Translations under genes and position numbers: made by a program
In this document: one piece after another, positions 1-56,400 of the stretch
Layout: every line of letters starts with the position of its first letter
Position numbering within the stretch: the stretch's first letter is position 1
Notes under the pieces: model-generated
Seen by the model: only the letters and a program-made list of their open reading frames with translations
Told to the model about the DNA's origin: nothing
The model's database searches: none
Assembly (NCBI RefSeq): GCF_964355755.1
Contig: NC_092680.1
Coordinates: 16,965,001-17,029,000 of the forward strand
Reading direction: 5' to 3'
Source of the DNA: Antedon mediterranea
Taxonomy: Eukaryota; Echinodermata; Crinoidea; Comatulida; Antedonidae
DNA length: 64,000 nucleotides

Positions 1-680
1 TAATTTGTGTTGCTGTCTATACATTAATATATATTTAAGAGAACTTAACATTTGGTTACCTAGCGGAATTGCTACTTGCTGAGATAGCTAATCGAAAAAA
101 CTAAAATTTTAAGAAACTACTAATTTAAAATAATAAATTGTTTACAAAAAAATACAAAATGTTTCCAAAAATGTACCCCAACATACTGTACACCCCCCCC
201 CCCCCACCCTCTCCAAAAAAAAGAAAGTTGAGGTCATAACATCATTTTAAAATTGAAAGAGAAGATAACTACATTTAGGTCTACATTTTTATACTTATTT
301 ATATTTAGAAATTTACTTGCATTTATTATTAGCATATAATGTGTGTATTACGTATGTGTGCGTATAAAATGTAATTATGAACACAATACTGTACGCCTTT
401 TATGCATTATATTACATTACTGTATAATTGAAGTTTATAAAATATAATTGTTTTTATCTGTGTTTATTTTTAACAAGCAGACACTGTAGATATGGTACAT
501 CTACCGTTCAGCATTTGATATCAAAGAAGATTCAGTAACATAAAAATAGCAAATATTTCTTTCATCTCTTCTTTAACTGCTATAATATAACATCACACAT
601 CGCTGTTGGGACATTGCACTAGATACATCAGTCGCTACATCACTGCTTGGTGTTTGTTGTCAACATTGATACAAATTCTA
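1..680 (-). other. DCAF12 3' UTR and downstream DNA
   Basis: No coding exon. On the minus strand AATAAA falls at 468-463 (about 215 nt past the stop), a candidate polyadenylation signal. A C14 tract sits near 191-205. Confidence 0.4.
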
Positions 681-6528
<5,848 letters not shown>

Positions 6529-6673
6529 TATCAGGACTATATGAACTTCGCATTTATTCAATTAACCTTTTATGTAAAAACAAATGAAACAAAATCATAG
6601 TATCAAACATAATAGTTGACTGTAGTATTTAAGAAAAAATGTTTGTATACTAGGCAAACTGATCAGCACCTAT

Positions 6674-6765
6674 CTAAAGGGTCTTTCACACCGGTTCCAG
6701 CACGGTTCTGGTCTGGCACCGGCAAATCAAATCGAACTTGCCAGAACAGATGTGAAAGACCTTTA
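6674..6765. mobile_element. Short palindromic MITE-like element
   Basis: Inverted ends TAAAGGGTCTTTCACA and TGTGAAAGACCTTTA enclose about 60 bp. It lies just upstream of the first DCAF12 coding exon. Confidence 0.55.
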
Positions 6766-7859
6766 ATAAGGGGAATTCTCTCATGACTCTCATGAAAGGA
6801 GGGGAAAATAATTATACAGTCTTTTAACAATTTTGGACAACTTTTTTGGGTGCCAAAGATGTCCCCTTAATTAAGGAGAGCTAGGTATAAAACTGTTTTA
6901 ACAATCAACAAGCAAAACACATTCTTGATTTAAGTTTGAATGGTTTATGTTTAAATTTGTTAATGTTATAAGCACCGCTAATAATAATAATATTTCCGTT
7001 TCTTTATACTCATTTTTTGAAATAATAATTAAAAATTTAATTCATTTCTTATTCACATTAAAATTATTTTTTGTGTATAATATTACTACTGTATTATAAC
7101 CTACCTTATGCCAATTTATCATTTCAGTCGTAATTTCATTTCAGTTGAATGTCAATTGATTTTGAGGTCAATATACTCTAACCTACATTAACAGTGTTGT
7201 AGTCTGTATGGAAAGAAAAAAAATTCAATCATACAATAATTATTAATTTTATAACAGTTGGCCGAGTTGTAATGCACAATGGCTATGCCTACGACGAGTG
7301 ACAAGCCTGTAGCCAGAATGTTGGAAATAGAGTTCTTTTTTCCGCAAAAAGTGCAAGCGTAAGCAACTGAAGAAATGATAGATTATATGAAAAGAATTTG
7401 CTTGCTAGCTATGTGAAGTCATAGGACTGAGTAAGCCTATTTACTAGAATTTTCACTGCCGGTCTCTAGTTTGAATAGGGCACTTCTAGGGGTATTTCGA
7501 GCCCTGGCTACCGGCTTTGAGTTGTAAGCATTATCAATCGATAAATTAACGGTGATGACTTAAATACTGTATTTATTTGTATAAACGCAGCAGGGCGTTT
7601 ATTGTTCAGGAGGGTTTTTGTGGGACATTTATTCGAGGGAGGCATTTATTCAGATGTTTATTTTTTGGATGTAATATGGTAAAATAATAAATAAATACCA
7701 TGAATATAAGTACAACTCTAATAATAATATCAAAAAGTGATAAAATACAGTAAAAAATGTTGATCATGGTAGTCAATTCTTTAGTCGAGTCGAAATACTA
7801 CAAAAAAAGTGGGTTGAAACAGCAGTAACAAACAAACGCCAAATATATGATGGTGTATT

Positions 7860-8330
7860 AGTTAGGCTGCTAGACTAAAAAAGGGTCTACTAGCTAGGCC
7901 TGGCTGGCGAATCTACTACTAACTAACTACCAACAAACCCTCGTTTACAACTAGTCTCAGCCTAGACCAACCTCTAACTAGCCTGCTAGGCCTACTAGCT
8001 AGCCTAGTACTCTCTTCTCTGGGCCTAGCCTACCTACTGTAGATAGAGACCTAGCCTAGTAGTAGTAGGAGGCTTGCTAGGCCTACAGACACTGGTAGTA
8101 GACTAGCCTGCTAGAAGGCCTGGCCATATATGATGATGCCTACTACTACCAGTACTACTAGAGTAGCCTAGTAGGCCTAGGCTAGATTAGTAGGCCTATT
8201 AGGCCCTCTAGTAGTAGGCCTTGGCCTAGCTAGCTTTAGCTAACTAGGCCTAGGCCTAGCTAGGCCTAGCTAGGATAGTATAAGTAGGGCCTTTAAGCCT
8301 AGGCTAGGGTAGCTAGGATAGGAATAGATA
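7860..8330. repeat. CTAG / AGGCCT-rich cryptic simple-sequence tract
   Basis: About 470 bp composed largely of overlapping palindromic words CTAG, AGGCCT, GCTAGC and TAGTAG in irregular order, without a fixed period. It lies just inside the presumed first DCAF12 intron. Isolated TAGGCCTAG words occur elsewhere in the window (for example near 960 and 10010), so this looks like local enrichment of a genome-wide motif. Confidence 0.6.
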
Positions 8331-8381
8331 TTCAATAATATATTCTAGCCAGTTTCTATCTTAGAAAATATTGTTACTTAC

Positions 8382-8500
8382 TTGACTTGACTAATCTAAG
8401 CCGAAATGACTGATGATTCCAAACAAATATTTTGTCATTCTGACGTGAAGGAACGTAAGCCTATCTCTGTTTTTCGGAAGTAATGTTTACTTTTTGTATT
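8382..8500 (-). other. Candidate non-coding first exon of DCAF12
   Basis: On the minus strand a good donor (CAA|GTAAGT, GT at 8381-8380) lies about 1.85 kb upstream of the first DCAF12 coding exon and next to CpG-rich DNA. The sequence before the donor has an ATG followed by a short frame that stops before the donor, so it would be 5' UTR. A possible acceptor just before the coding exon is the AG at 6538-6537, but it lacks a clear pyrimidine tract. The outer limit of the exon is a guess; transcript data would be needed to fix it. Confidence 0.35.
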
Positions 8501-8670
8501 CAACCGCGCGCGCTCAGGTGACGCGCTTCCGATTGACAAAAATTAGAAGAGGAACGTTGTTTTTTCCCACACACTCCTCGATCCTCGCGCTCGGTGTGTG
8601 GCATGGTACGCGCGGCGGGCGGGCGACAATTGACGATTCGCGCGTACACAAAGTACTATGACGTCATAGT
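8500..8670 (-). promoter_or_regulatory. CpG-rich probable DCAF12 promoter with a CRE-type palindrome
   Basis: The stretch around 8505-8645 is visibly richer in G, C and CpG (CGCGCGC, GCGCGGCGGGCGGGCG, CGCGCG) than the AT-rich DNA around it, as expected for a housekeeping promoter. At 8655-8670 there is a perfect 16-bp palindrome, ACTATGACGTCATAGT, centred on the TGACGTCA core bound by CREB/ATF factors. It lies just outside the candidate DCAF12 first exon and between two divergent genes. Assignment to DCAF12 rests on position. Confidence 0.45.
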
Positions 8671-9042
8671 AAAATATTTCGTCACACAGGGATAGAAGCT
8701 CATGATATGTATATTCATTTTTTATAAGGACGATTTTATTTTCTGTAGACTTTTGAATACATTCTTTTTCTCAGTTTCGTTAACGAGAATTCAATAATTG
8801 CCTAACATCCTAAAGAACATGGCAGTCATTCATGCATTGTGTTTTTTCTGTTTTTTTATTTTAATTTTAAACATAGTTTGAGCGAAGTCTTTTTTACCAG
8901 TGATAAGTTTGCTCTTTGACAATTCTTGGTATTTTATCTAGTTTGTATTTAATTATATTCTTATATACGGAACCAAACCAACAGTTTCCTCTTCATCATA
9001 TAGGAGTTTTCTAAAAATTGCCACAACCATTTACCTCAAGGT

Positions 9043-9075
<33 letters not shown>
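9043..9075. repeat. (GTA)n microsatellite
   Basis: About 11 uninterrupted copies of GTA/TAG in the interval between the divergent DCAF12 and polyubiquitin promoters. Confidence 0.85.
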
Positions 9076-9076
<1 letters not shown>

Positions 9077-9482
9077 CTGTTCCCCTCCGTTTTAATAATA
9101 GGATGTTCCCCCACCCCCGAATATGGGTACTTCTGTCCCGGGTAAAACTAATGTGTCCCAAAAAAAGGAGGGTTCTACGTTGATCATGACGTACTGCTAA
9201 CTACTACTACTAGTATTACTCGTAACTCAACTGTACTACTCTAGCCTAGGTACGCCTCTAAACATTCACGGAGACTGTTCATAAAAACTGAATCAGAACC
9301 CTGGACAGTATTTGCATGGAGCTATAATATAATAAAATGTTATAGCTCCATGGTATTTGTATTATTTACAATTAAAAATTATTAGATTCATTCGGGATTC
9401 ATTAAAATGATGACTCTGCACGTTCAAATTCCGGCTTATAGCTAGCTGTTGTGCAACAACAAGAGAACATCGCAACAGAATC

Positions 9483-9681
9483 TATAAATAGCTGTCCAAT
9501 CATTTTCAAGCATTTTGTTCACGTGGTAAATATTGTCCAATCGTCTTGTACTGTAAGCATGTGACGAATCGGAAGATGATCAAGCACAAAAAACGTGATT
9601 TTCTAGCGCATTCGAAGAATTAGCGTCATTGAGGAAGCATCGTTAAATAAGAAAATCTGTTTTGTAGTAGTATAAAAAAAG
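9483..9681 (+). promoter_or_regulatory. Polyubiquitin core promoter and 5' UTR exon
   Basis: TATAAATA lies at 9483-9490, an E-box CACGTG at 9520-9525, and CCAAT near 9496 and 9538. A perfect splice donor (AAG|GTAAGT, GT at 9682) ends a non-coding exon at 9681. The matching acceptor, a long T tract then CAG at 11391-11393, stands 10 nt before the ubiquitin start codon. A 5' UTR intron is usual for animal polyubiquitin genes. The transcription start is not determined; about 30 bp beyond the TATA box would put it near 9515. No clear heat-shock element was found. Confidence 0.55.
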
Positions 9682-10114
9682 GTAAGTTCATTTCAAAACT
9701 AAAAGATTAATTTTTACATCAAATTTTCTATTAGTTATTTATTACAAGATGTGTATAACTGTGCAGGTTTTAAGATTATTATGAATGGTTTCCTATTTAG
9801 CTAGGCTGCTACCCACGTAACATCCTCTCTCTCTTTCACAGCCGACTGACTGCTGAGGCTAGGGGGAAAGGGCCGGGGGAGAGAGAGGGACTATCCCAAA
9901 AAATCGTCATTTGCGGGCTCTCTAGGCCCTAGCTGATAGCATCGCTGCTGGGTAGACTATTGTTGTATATTCAAGCTTTTCCCTAAAAATAAAAAAATAG
10001 GCTTATTATAGCCTAGGCTAGATGCAAGTCACTAGGCCGTGCTAATTAGAAGTTTAATTCCAAAATAATACCAGAGAGATGTAATAATAACACTAGAGGG
10101 CGTACTCAAGACTG

Positions 10115-10516
10115 AAAAGTGATTCCAACACAGGAGGGGAACCAACAAGATGGTGGCTGTAAATGTGTTCAAAAACATTATTTAATATAAAAAATAAACT
10201 AATATAATACATTGAGACCACATAAATTACAACACATATTCTTGTCAAAGTACAATGAAGTTTAAAAAAAATTAAATATAATTATTGTTAATCGCAATAG
10301 AATGAATAATTTCTTGGTAATCTAGCATTTTTTGTATACGAGGATCATATCGAGTGCGTTCGCGTTTATGCGCTTAACGTGCTGCGTTGCGCATCATTCT
10401 CACTCAGATAGGCTCAACACAGGCGTACTGTAGTAGTGCGTACTGCATAGGGCATATCCGATTGGTAGATTGCAGCCGCCATCTTGTTGGTTCCTCTTCC
10501 ATGGATAATCACTTTT
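10115..10516. mobile_element. Foldback-type element in the polyubiquitin 5' intron
   Basis: Two arms of about 45 bp are imperfect inverted copies: 10115-10159 (containing GGAACCAACAAGATGG) and 10472-10516 (containing CCATCTTGTTGGTTCC). About 310 bp of unrelated AT-rich DNA separates them. No target duplication was identified and the family is not recognised. Confidence 0.5.
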
Positions 10517-10569
10517 GAACTGCTATAACATATCTAGACTTCGGCTATATAAACTCTTTGAATAATACA

Positions 10570-11184
10570 GGGGTGGATTGCTATAAAACAGTCTTAACTG
10601 ATGGTCTTAACTCCCCGATTAAAGCCGGCTTTATCAGATAGACGGTCTTACTAAAGCCACCCCTGTTAGACCATTGCTATAAAACAGTCTTAAATAAGAC
10701 CACGTAAAGTAACAAATTGAGGGCGTACTTTGTTGTTACTTTGGGAGTACGGAACCTGAACTCTTGTTATAGTGATTAGGTTCACTTTTAGGTTCCTGCC
10801 TACTCCCTTAGTTTCTGTGTTTTGTTTGTTTGTAACTGGTTTTTGGCAATAAATAATAATAATAATAAGTATTAGTACATACATTTATACGCGAGAAAAT
10901 CTATTCTAGGCCTATATAAGAATAAAATCACCGTTATTATTTGATTTAACACTTAAAACTCGTTCAATTGGTTATCTTTGACGATAAATAATACGTAAAA
11001 GCAACAAAAAGAGAGGTTTAAGACTGTTTTAAGACTCCTTCGAGTAGGCTTTAATTTTAAAGACCGTTTACAGGTTAGACCGCGGTATAGCAATGGTCTA
11101 TAATATAAGACTACTTGCTACGTCACGAATTATAGCTGGCTAAGCGCTAACACCGGTTATAGACCGCTTATAGCAATCCAGCCC
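10570..11184. mobile_element. MITE, family with GGATTGCTATAA termini, copy 1
   Basis: The ends are inverted: GGATTGCTATAA at the left and TTATAGCAATCC at the right. The body is nearly the same as the copy at 19383-19910, including the block around AAAATCTATTCTAGG. Copy 1 differs by a piece near 10724-10880 that ends in (AAT)n and looks like a short retroelement insertion or replacement. Confidence 0.65.
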
Positions 11185-11367
11185 AGATCTACACCTAATA
11201 AATAGAGGGCGCTATATGATGTTTGATATATCAGAGCCATATTTGAAAACATCAAATTACCATTAGAAGTCATTTTTGTGTCCATTAACAAATGGATGGA
11301 TTGTTTTACTTTAATGATAGTTAATAGTCCTAGTGTCTGCCATGGTATAAATTCTTTGAAATATTAA

Positions 11368-13233
<1,866 letters not shown>

Positions 13234-13395
13234 AAATGTAATTGTAAACAAAAGCAGTTAAAAACCGTGTCGAAAAAAGATAATTTTAAAAAAAATGTTA
13301 ATACAATAACTATCCTAAATCTATTATTGAATAATGGGATTGTGCTTTACTTCTATTGTGTATTTGATTTAAAGAAAAACTAATTTTGAATGTTG

Positions 13396-13416
13396 AATAA
13401 ATATCTGTTGAATAAA
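13396..13416 (+). terminator. Polyubiquitin polyadenylation signals
   Basis: Two AATAAA hexamers (13396-13401 and 13411-13416) lie 163-183 nt after the stop codon, followed by a T-rich stretch at 13428-13445. Confidence 0.75.
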
Positions 13417-13445
13417 TGAAACAAAAGTTGATTTTTTTTTTCTTT

Positions 13446-14302
13446 TTACGACTACTGTATTAATATATTACTGCAGTTCACATTATTTTTTAATCAAGGC
13501 GTGGCAGTATACAGTAAGCAATGGGTCCACTACCACATATATACATTAGAGTACTGTACTGTACACAATTGTAAATCAATTTTTATTGCCTAAATCAGGG
13601 ATTATAGCCACTCTTTCAATGAAAGAAATAAACACTGTATGCCACCCTTTGATTTAAATACTGTAATAATTTTGCATTTGACTGGTAACTGTCTTGTAAT
13701 ATGAAATACTGTACATTATAAAAAAATTAAAATCTGAAAGAAATGACAATATTGAAAATAGTCCATGCGTATGAAAACAAGCTGATGAGGACAAGATGAA
13801 TTTTACTGTTTTTTATAAAGTTTCTTGACGACCCACCTGTGAAAGACATTGAGGAAAAAAATTTAGCAACACTGCCACCAAAGTAATTCCAGAATGTGTT
13901 TGTGATAATCGAAAAGTGTCTGGTTATATGCTTGTGTATTCCTATTTTTAACAAAGTTTGTAGTTTGAATATTATCGAAGCGCAAAATTGTGCAGCCAAT
14001 CACTCTTGTAGTGGATTGGATTTATATACCGTTTTCCAGATTTCAGTAGAATTAGATTGATTGGTTGCATATTTTTTCACATAAAAAAATCGATTTCAAT
14101 TTCAACAATAAATTCCTGAATGGAATGAGCTTCACATCTTATGTCTTTATCTACACTATAATTTAGTACTGTATTATCTATTTACTGTATAACCAACATT
14201 ATTAAAGAATAAAAATAATAATGCTACTATACCTAAAGAGATAACAATAATTAATACAGTACAGTACATATATAACAAAATAATAACATGGAATAAAAAT
14301 AT
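13446..14302. other. Intergenic, no gene seen
   Basis: AT-rich DNA between polyubiquitin and the tRNA. A 90-codon open frame on the minus strand (13727-13999) has no recognisable protein features. No repeat with a clear unit was found. Confidence 0.5.
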
Positions 14303-14374
14303 GTTTTCGCCCGGGATCGAACCGGGGACCTTGTGCGTGTGAAGCACACGTGATAACCGCTACACCACGAAAAC
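14303..14374 (-). tRNA. tRNA-Val (anticodon CAC)
   Basis: The minus strand folds as a 72-nt cloverleaf. The acceptor stem pairs GTTTTCG with CGAAAAC. The A box is TGGTGTAGCGG and the B box GGTTCGATCCC. The anticodon stem TGTGC/GCACA closes the loop TTCACAC, giving anticodon CAC (reads GTG). The T stem CCCGG/CCGGG is perfect. No CCA is encoded and no intron is seen, as normal for eukaryotes. Confidence 0.95.
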
Positions 14375-14463
14375 ACAACGGTTTGTTCACTGCTTTCTTT
14401 GTACAAGAATAATTGACCAAGCCCGAACTATCCCACAATTCAATTTTATTTCGTGAATTTTGC

Positions 14464-15559
14464 AGATGAATGGCGGTAGCCGTCGAGTAAAATACTAATT
14501 TCTGGTTGTGGGTTTCATCTCTGGGTTACAGATGTGAGTCCCTTTAGCATTGTTCTATATTTCCATTATTGTGTCTTTGAGTTCTTTAGAATAGGATATT
14601 TTAGAAATTGATAGAATATTTGAGAAAATAAGTGTAAAATTGCATGATTTTTCGAAGCGGTTTCGGAATTTACAAAATGATTACGAGCCACCTCCATTTT
14701 TGTTTGGGTTGAAAACAACAAATCATAAATATAACAAGGGAATTCAATATTTTACCCTTTATTATATGTAATTTTAAATCTATTTAAGCACAATACATTT
14801 CTAAATGTATTGTATTTGAAAGAAATAATGACAAACGTCTTATGTAGATTGAGTTAATGGTAGAAATACCACTTCATGTCATGTCCCACGAACACTAAAT
14901 TAAAAAAATCAAACAAACATTTCCATTTGTCACGTCTCCGAAGAAATGTTTTTATTTAGTTCGGTTTTTGCATAAGAAAGACTTTTAAATTATCTTAGCA
15001 TTTGCTTTAAATGTCTAAATTTAATATGCACCTATTTTTAAACAACTTCGCATAATAATCAAGTTAAAAATTGTAACCTTGTAAACTATTTTATCTCATT
15101 GCGAGGGTCTAGGCCATCTAACGTAATGTGTGTACGAGCAACAGATCACACCGACGCCGACTTCAAGCCCTTCATCCCGTGTGGAAGCAACAACAAAAAA
15201 CGGATATCCTTAGGCCTAGATTATTTTAATGTCAGTTTGCTTCTTTTTTTCTTGCAGGTGATTACATTTTGTTTTATTATATCAATATTTGACCAGCTTT
15301 TGGACCAGACTGAAAAAGGTTTCTAGAAAAACAAATCAAAAACATTGATTTAATCAACATATTGAAATTTGGTCTAGGCCGAACTTAGATAGGGCCTACA
15401 TACAAGGCCTAGTAGAACCATCTACCAAGTAATGTAGGTCCTTGGAAATAAAGAAAACTATTGAAAGTGTATGCTGCTTCTTTGAAGTTCTTACTGTGCT
15501 TTCATCAAGATTTATTGTGTGCTATTTAACTGGTGTTAACTGGAAAAATCCAATAAAAA
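14464..15559 (+). promoter_or_regulatory. CHD gene upstream region and possible 5' UTR exons
   Basis: No coding exon lies here. The stretch 14464-14533 contains GAATGGCGG (YY1-like) and ends at a GTGAGT donor (GT at 14534), a candidate non-coding first exon. A strong acceptor (T-rich tract then TTGCAG, ending 15257) could begin the exon that carries the start codon at 15560. Both are inferred from splice-site look only. Confidence 0.3.
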
Positions 15560-52030
<36,471 letters not shown>

Positions 52031-52269
52031 ACGATTACCAAGGTAACAATTGTTACATTGTCCAGTTATGGTAAAAACACTTGTTGTCAAAGCCAATGCA
52101 GTTGCTATAATTGTATGAAGTTAATTCTCTGTGGTTACATTGTAATAGTAAACAAATTGTGTTACTATAGTAACATAATATTGTTCCATAGCAACATTGT
52201 ACATCAAAGCAAGAATATTGTTACTATGGTGATATACTGGAGCTGCAGTTCCATGATTCTATACTAGAA

Positions 52270-52358
52270 AATAAAACGTCTCAGCTCCGAGGAAGCTAGC
52301 ATAAGCTACACCAAAATATAGTCATGATCAGAAGGTGACCATGCTGAAATTAAATAAA
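52270..52358 (+). terminator. Candidate CHD polyadenylation signals
   Basis: AATAAA occurs at 52270-52275 and 52353-52358, 240 and 323 nt past the stop. If transcription ends here, the 18-bp minisatellite that begins near 52482 is downstream of the gene; if not, it lies in the 3' UTR. Confidence 0.45.
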
Positions 52359-52481
52359 GAAATATCTTTAGATGATGACAATGTATAGATCATGGTGAAC
52401 CCTTTTGAAATACTAGAATGTAAATGATTAAAAACTTGAATCACAAAAAATCATACAATACTTGAAATGAATTGCAAGGCA

Positions 52482-53452
52482 TATTGGTTCACATCATCGT
52501 GCTGGTTCACACCACTGTGTTGGTTCACATCATCGTGTTGGTTCACACCACTGTGTTGGTTCACACTGCCGTGTTGGTTGACAACACCATGCTGGTTCAC
52601 ACCGTCGTGTTGGTTCACATCATCGTGTTGGTTCACACCACTGTGTTGGTTCACACTGCCGTGTTGTTTCACAACACCATGCTGGTTCACATCGCTGTGT
52701 TGGTTCACACCATCGTGCTGGTTCACACCACTGTGTTGGTTCACACTGCCGTGTTGGTTGACAACACCATGCTGGTTCACATCACCGCATTGGTTCACAC
52801 CGCCGTGCTGGTTCACACCACTGTGTTGGTTCACATCATCGTGTTGGTTCACACCACTGTGTTGGTTCACACCGCCGTGTTGGTTCACATCATCGTGTTG
52901 GTTCACACCACTGTGTTGGTTCACACCACTTTATTGGTTCACACTGCCGTGTTGTTTCACAACACCATGCTGGTTCACATCGCCGTGTTGGTTCACATCA
53001 TCGTGTTGGTTCACACCACCGTGCTGGTTCACACCACTGTGTTGGTTCACATCGCCGTGTTGGTTCACATCATCGTGTTGGTTCACACCACCGTGCTGGT
53101 TCACACCACTGTGTTGGTTCACACTGCCGTGTTGGTTGACAACACCAAGCTGGTTCACATCACCGCATTGGTGCACACCGCCGTGCTAGTTCACACCACC
53201 GTGTTGGCTCACACCACTGTGTTGGTTCACACCACTGTGTTGGTTCACACCACTGTGTTGGTTCACAACACCATGCTGGTTCACATCACCGCGTTGGTTC
53301 ACACCGCCATGCTGGTTCACACCACCGTGTTGTTTCAAACCACCGTGTTGGTTCACACCGCCATGCTGGTTCACACCACTGTGTTGGTTCACAACACCAT
53401 GCTGGTTCACATCACCGTGTTGGTTCATATCACCGTGTTGGTTCATCCTGTA
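52482..53452. repeat. 18-bp minisatellite, about 54 copies
   Basis: The unit is GTTGGTTCACACCACTGT, with variants ACATCATCGT, ACACTGCCGT, ACAACACCAT and ACATCGCCGT in place of ACACCACTGT. Blocks of variants recur in the same order, showing higher-order duplication. It begins about 450 nt after the CHD stop. Because 18 is divisible by three, long hexapeptide-repeat frames exist on both strands (VLVHTT on plus, VNQHGG on minus). Confidence 0.95.
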
Positions 53453-53459
53453 ATTCTAA

Positions 53460-56400
53460 AATCTATATTGCCTTGTGCTTGTCAATTTTATTTGTAAACT
53501 AAATGTTGTTTTATTTATGTGTGTGTTTTTTATTGATTCGCACATAGTTATGGCTTCTGATTGTCAGCAATATAACAAATGGATTGTTATTAATTTTTCT
53601 ATGAAAACAAAAATGTTAATATATAAAAAAGGGTGTGCACTACACCTAGTTAAATAATCATGCTATTCAAATTTGTAATCATGAACTTAATTGATGAAAT
53701 TAGCATTGTAAAAACAATGCATAAGGCTGCTTTCACACTAGGAAAATGTTTGCAACCTTTACATATATGCTGTTCACACTTGGAAAATGTTTGAGAACTT
53801 ACATACAGTATGCTGTTTGAAGTCAATCCACATGCAGCAATATGTCAGGCATGTCGAATTGGGTGTGGTCAGTCATATTATGTTTTCAGGAAAGTTTCAC
53901 TTCATTTTTTATGCTACAACTTGTTTTGTGTCTGCAAAATAATTCACCTATTTTAAAGCCAGCATCAGGTGGTATTTTACCGTAAAAATTAATTATATTA
54001 GATTATGCATTTTCCACACAGTATAGTTCTATAATCTCAAAAATATGGTTTCCAACCGCATTTTAAATAAGAGGAAATAATTTTAACTTAATTTATTACC
54101 TGTGAATTCTGGCTATCTTTGCCAACAGTTAACAGCGGTATTCAAATATTAAGCTTTCATTTTGTGTCCTTTTCCCATCAGCACTAGTGAATAAGTTATC
54201 AAGTGAATACAAAGAAAGTATATTTTTGTTAATCGATATATTTATTGCTTGTTAACAATCATTGCCAAACCATTTTCATGATCATGATAAATTCCAAAAA
54301 AAACATATATAATAATAAAAATATGTAAAAATATATTTTGCATTGAGATACAGCCACTGATACCCACAGCATTGTCATTTTTTCAGTAATTTGCCTTTAG
54401 ATATATATAATAATATAAATATTTTGTCAGGTCAATCTGAATAAAAATGTATTGTTTATCAGGTCACTGGTTTCACAGTGCAAGTCCTATTGATTTCTGC
54501 TCATAATTAGGTTTATATATCATTTTAAATATAGTGTATATTTTGCATACCTGCAATAACAAACTCCACCTGAATAGAATTTATATCTTATTATTGTAAA
54601 TGAGATGTTATTGAAATGTGTATGATTGAATGTTGTAATCATGAAAACATGTGAGCAAATGTACACAGTGCTGGAAGACAGTGTCATATAAAGAACCTCT
54701 ACAAAATGAGCATCTCTAATTCTCTCTCTTTAAAAAATTCTGGAGCTGAGCATGTCTTTTAGTTTATAAATAGAATCATTAATATTTTGTTATGATAAAA
54801 TAATAATAATGTAATTAATTATCAATTTGTATTGTCACTTAATAAATATTATTTTTATTTGTCATGGTGCTTGTTAAAATGACATTTTTGTAATAGTTAT
54901 TTTTGTTTTGCATTTCCTTTTAATCCTAGATGTAAACCTCTCACTGTCTTCCATGTATCTTCCAATATCTACATTTGATAATGTCAAAGAAAATTGATTG
55001 AAACAATAGATATGAACATTCTCATACAGTAGTATTCATATCATAATTAATCTATATTATTGTAAATTATAAATTTGTATTCCAACTTTAAAATAAAACA
55101 ATTTATGTAATTGAATTGATATCTGAATATCCAGTTAAGGACCAGAATATATACCTTTAATGAATCTTAACAGACAAACTTGACAGTCCAGGAGTAGGCA
55201 AATGAAATACTGTTATTGTACAATAATATAATTTGGAGGTTATTACATTCATCCCAACAACTACTTCAGATTGTTAAATGTAGCTTTTCATCATGTTGTT
55301 TGAATTTACTATATTATTATTTGCAGCATTTAATTAGATTGAATATTTTATTTTTTATTGAAATCTATTGTACACCAATATTGTTTGTTTAATTTTAATT
55401 GCATTTCTTTTATTGTGTATGGAATTGGAATCATGAGAGGATTTAATTATTTTGTTTATGAATTATATTTTCTGGACTAAAAGAACTGAGATTAATATTA
55501 TTAAATAATATTTAATAATAATATTTAATTATTATTATTAAATAATAATCACATTTAAAGATGTGTTGTCCCCCAAATGACACAAACTTTGAATAAGCCA
55601 TTTCACAGTTTTTATAAAGTTGATGACTTCAGTAGAACAAAGAAATTCAAAACGGTAATGTTTTCTCTAAAAAGACAACTAAATGGTTAAATTCAACCAA
55701 TACCACATTGCTTTGAATTAGTGTTTCAGGTAAATCATTTTTTTTTTTCAATCCAATTTTTTGGTCAAAATGAATGTTATGTTATGTGACATTAAAATAG
55801 CACATTCATCTTTTAAAAAACTTTTTCAGGGGACAATATATCTTTAGTTGTAGTAGAAGTTTATACCATTATTGTGGGAAAATGAATGTGTGTAACCCAA
55901 AGACTAAACTGTTTAAAAGTTTGTTTTTTTACATCTTTATTTTTAAGGACAATATTGTTTAACATTGATAGTATAAAACTTGCTCCAACTTCCCTCTAAT
56001 TATTTGGAGTAAGTACTGTGCTCAGTAATTAACCAGCATTTTCACCTTTGACATCATGTTGTTCTTTGGGATAATTCTGAGAACCTAGACTTATTCCAAT
56101 TTTATTTGTTACCTATTTGTAAAGAGAACAATTGTTCAAATCTAACATTGAATGTTGCAATGTATCATCATTTATGAAATGAATCGTGAAAATAATTAAA
56201 AGTAAAACGCTTTTTAACTTAAATATGAGAAATATATTTAATATGTAATGAGGTATAAAAAGTTATTTATTTGGAATAATTTTACTTCTCTTCCAACTGT
56301 AGTAAAATATTCAAATCATGTGCTATTGACTAAAACATTGGTAATAGTGGGGTTTGCTGTTTTATTTTTATCAATTTGTGTTAAAATGTAAAGTTTGGTG

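Noticed and set aside
13727-13999. 90-aa minus-strand frame, and a CTGATGAG word on the plus strand suggesting a hammerhead ribozyme or C/D snoRNA
   Set aside because: No protein features; the word is not followed by a stem II plus GAAA core and has no matching D box at usual spacing.
14202-14438. 78-aa minus-strand frame
   Set aside because: It runs straight through the tRNA-Val gene and has no other support.
52451-53497. 341-aa plus-strand frame and minus-strand NQHGG-repeat frames
   Set aside because: All arise because an 18-bp unit without stop codons repeats; no start context, conservation or non-repeat domain. Kept as a repeat finding, not as genes.
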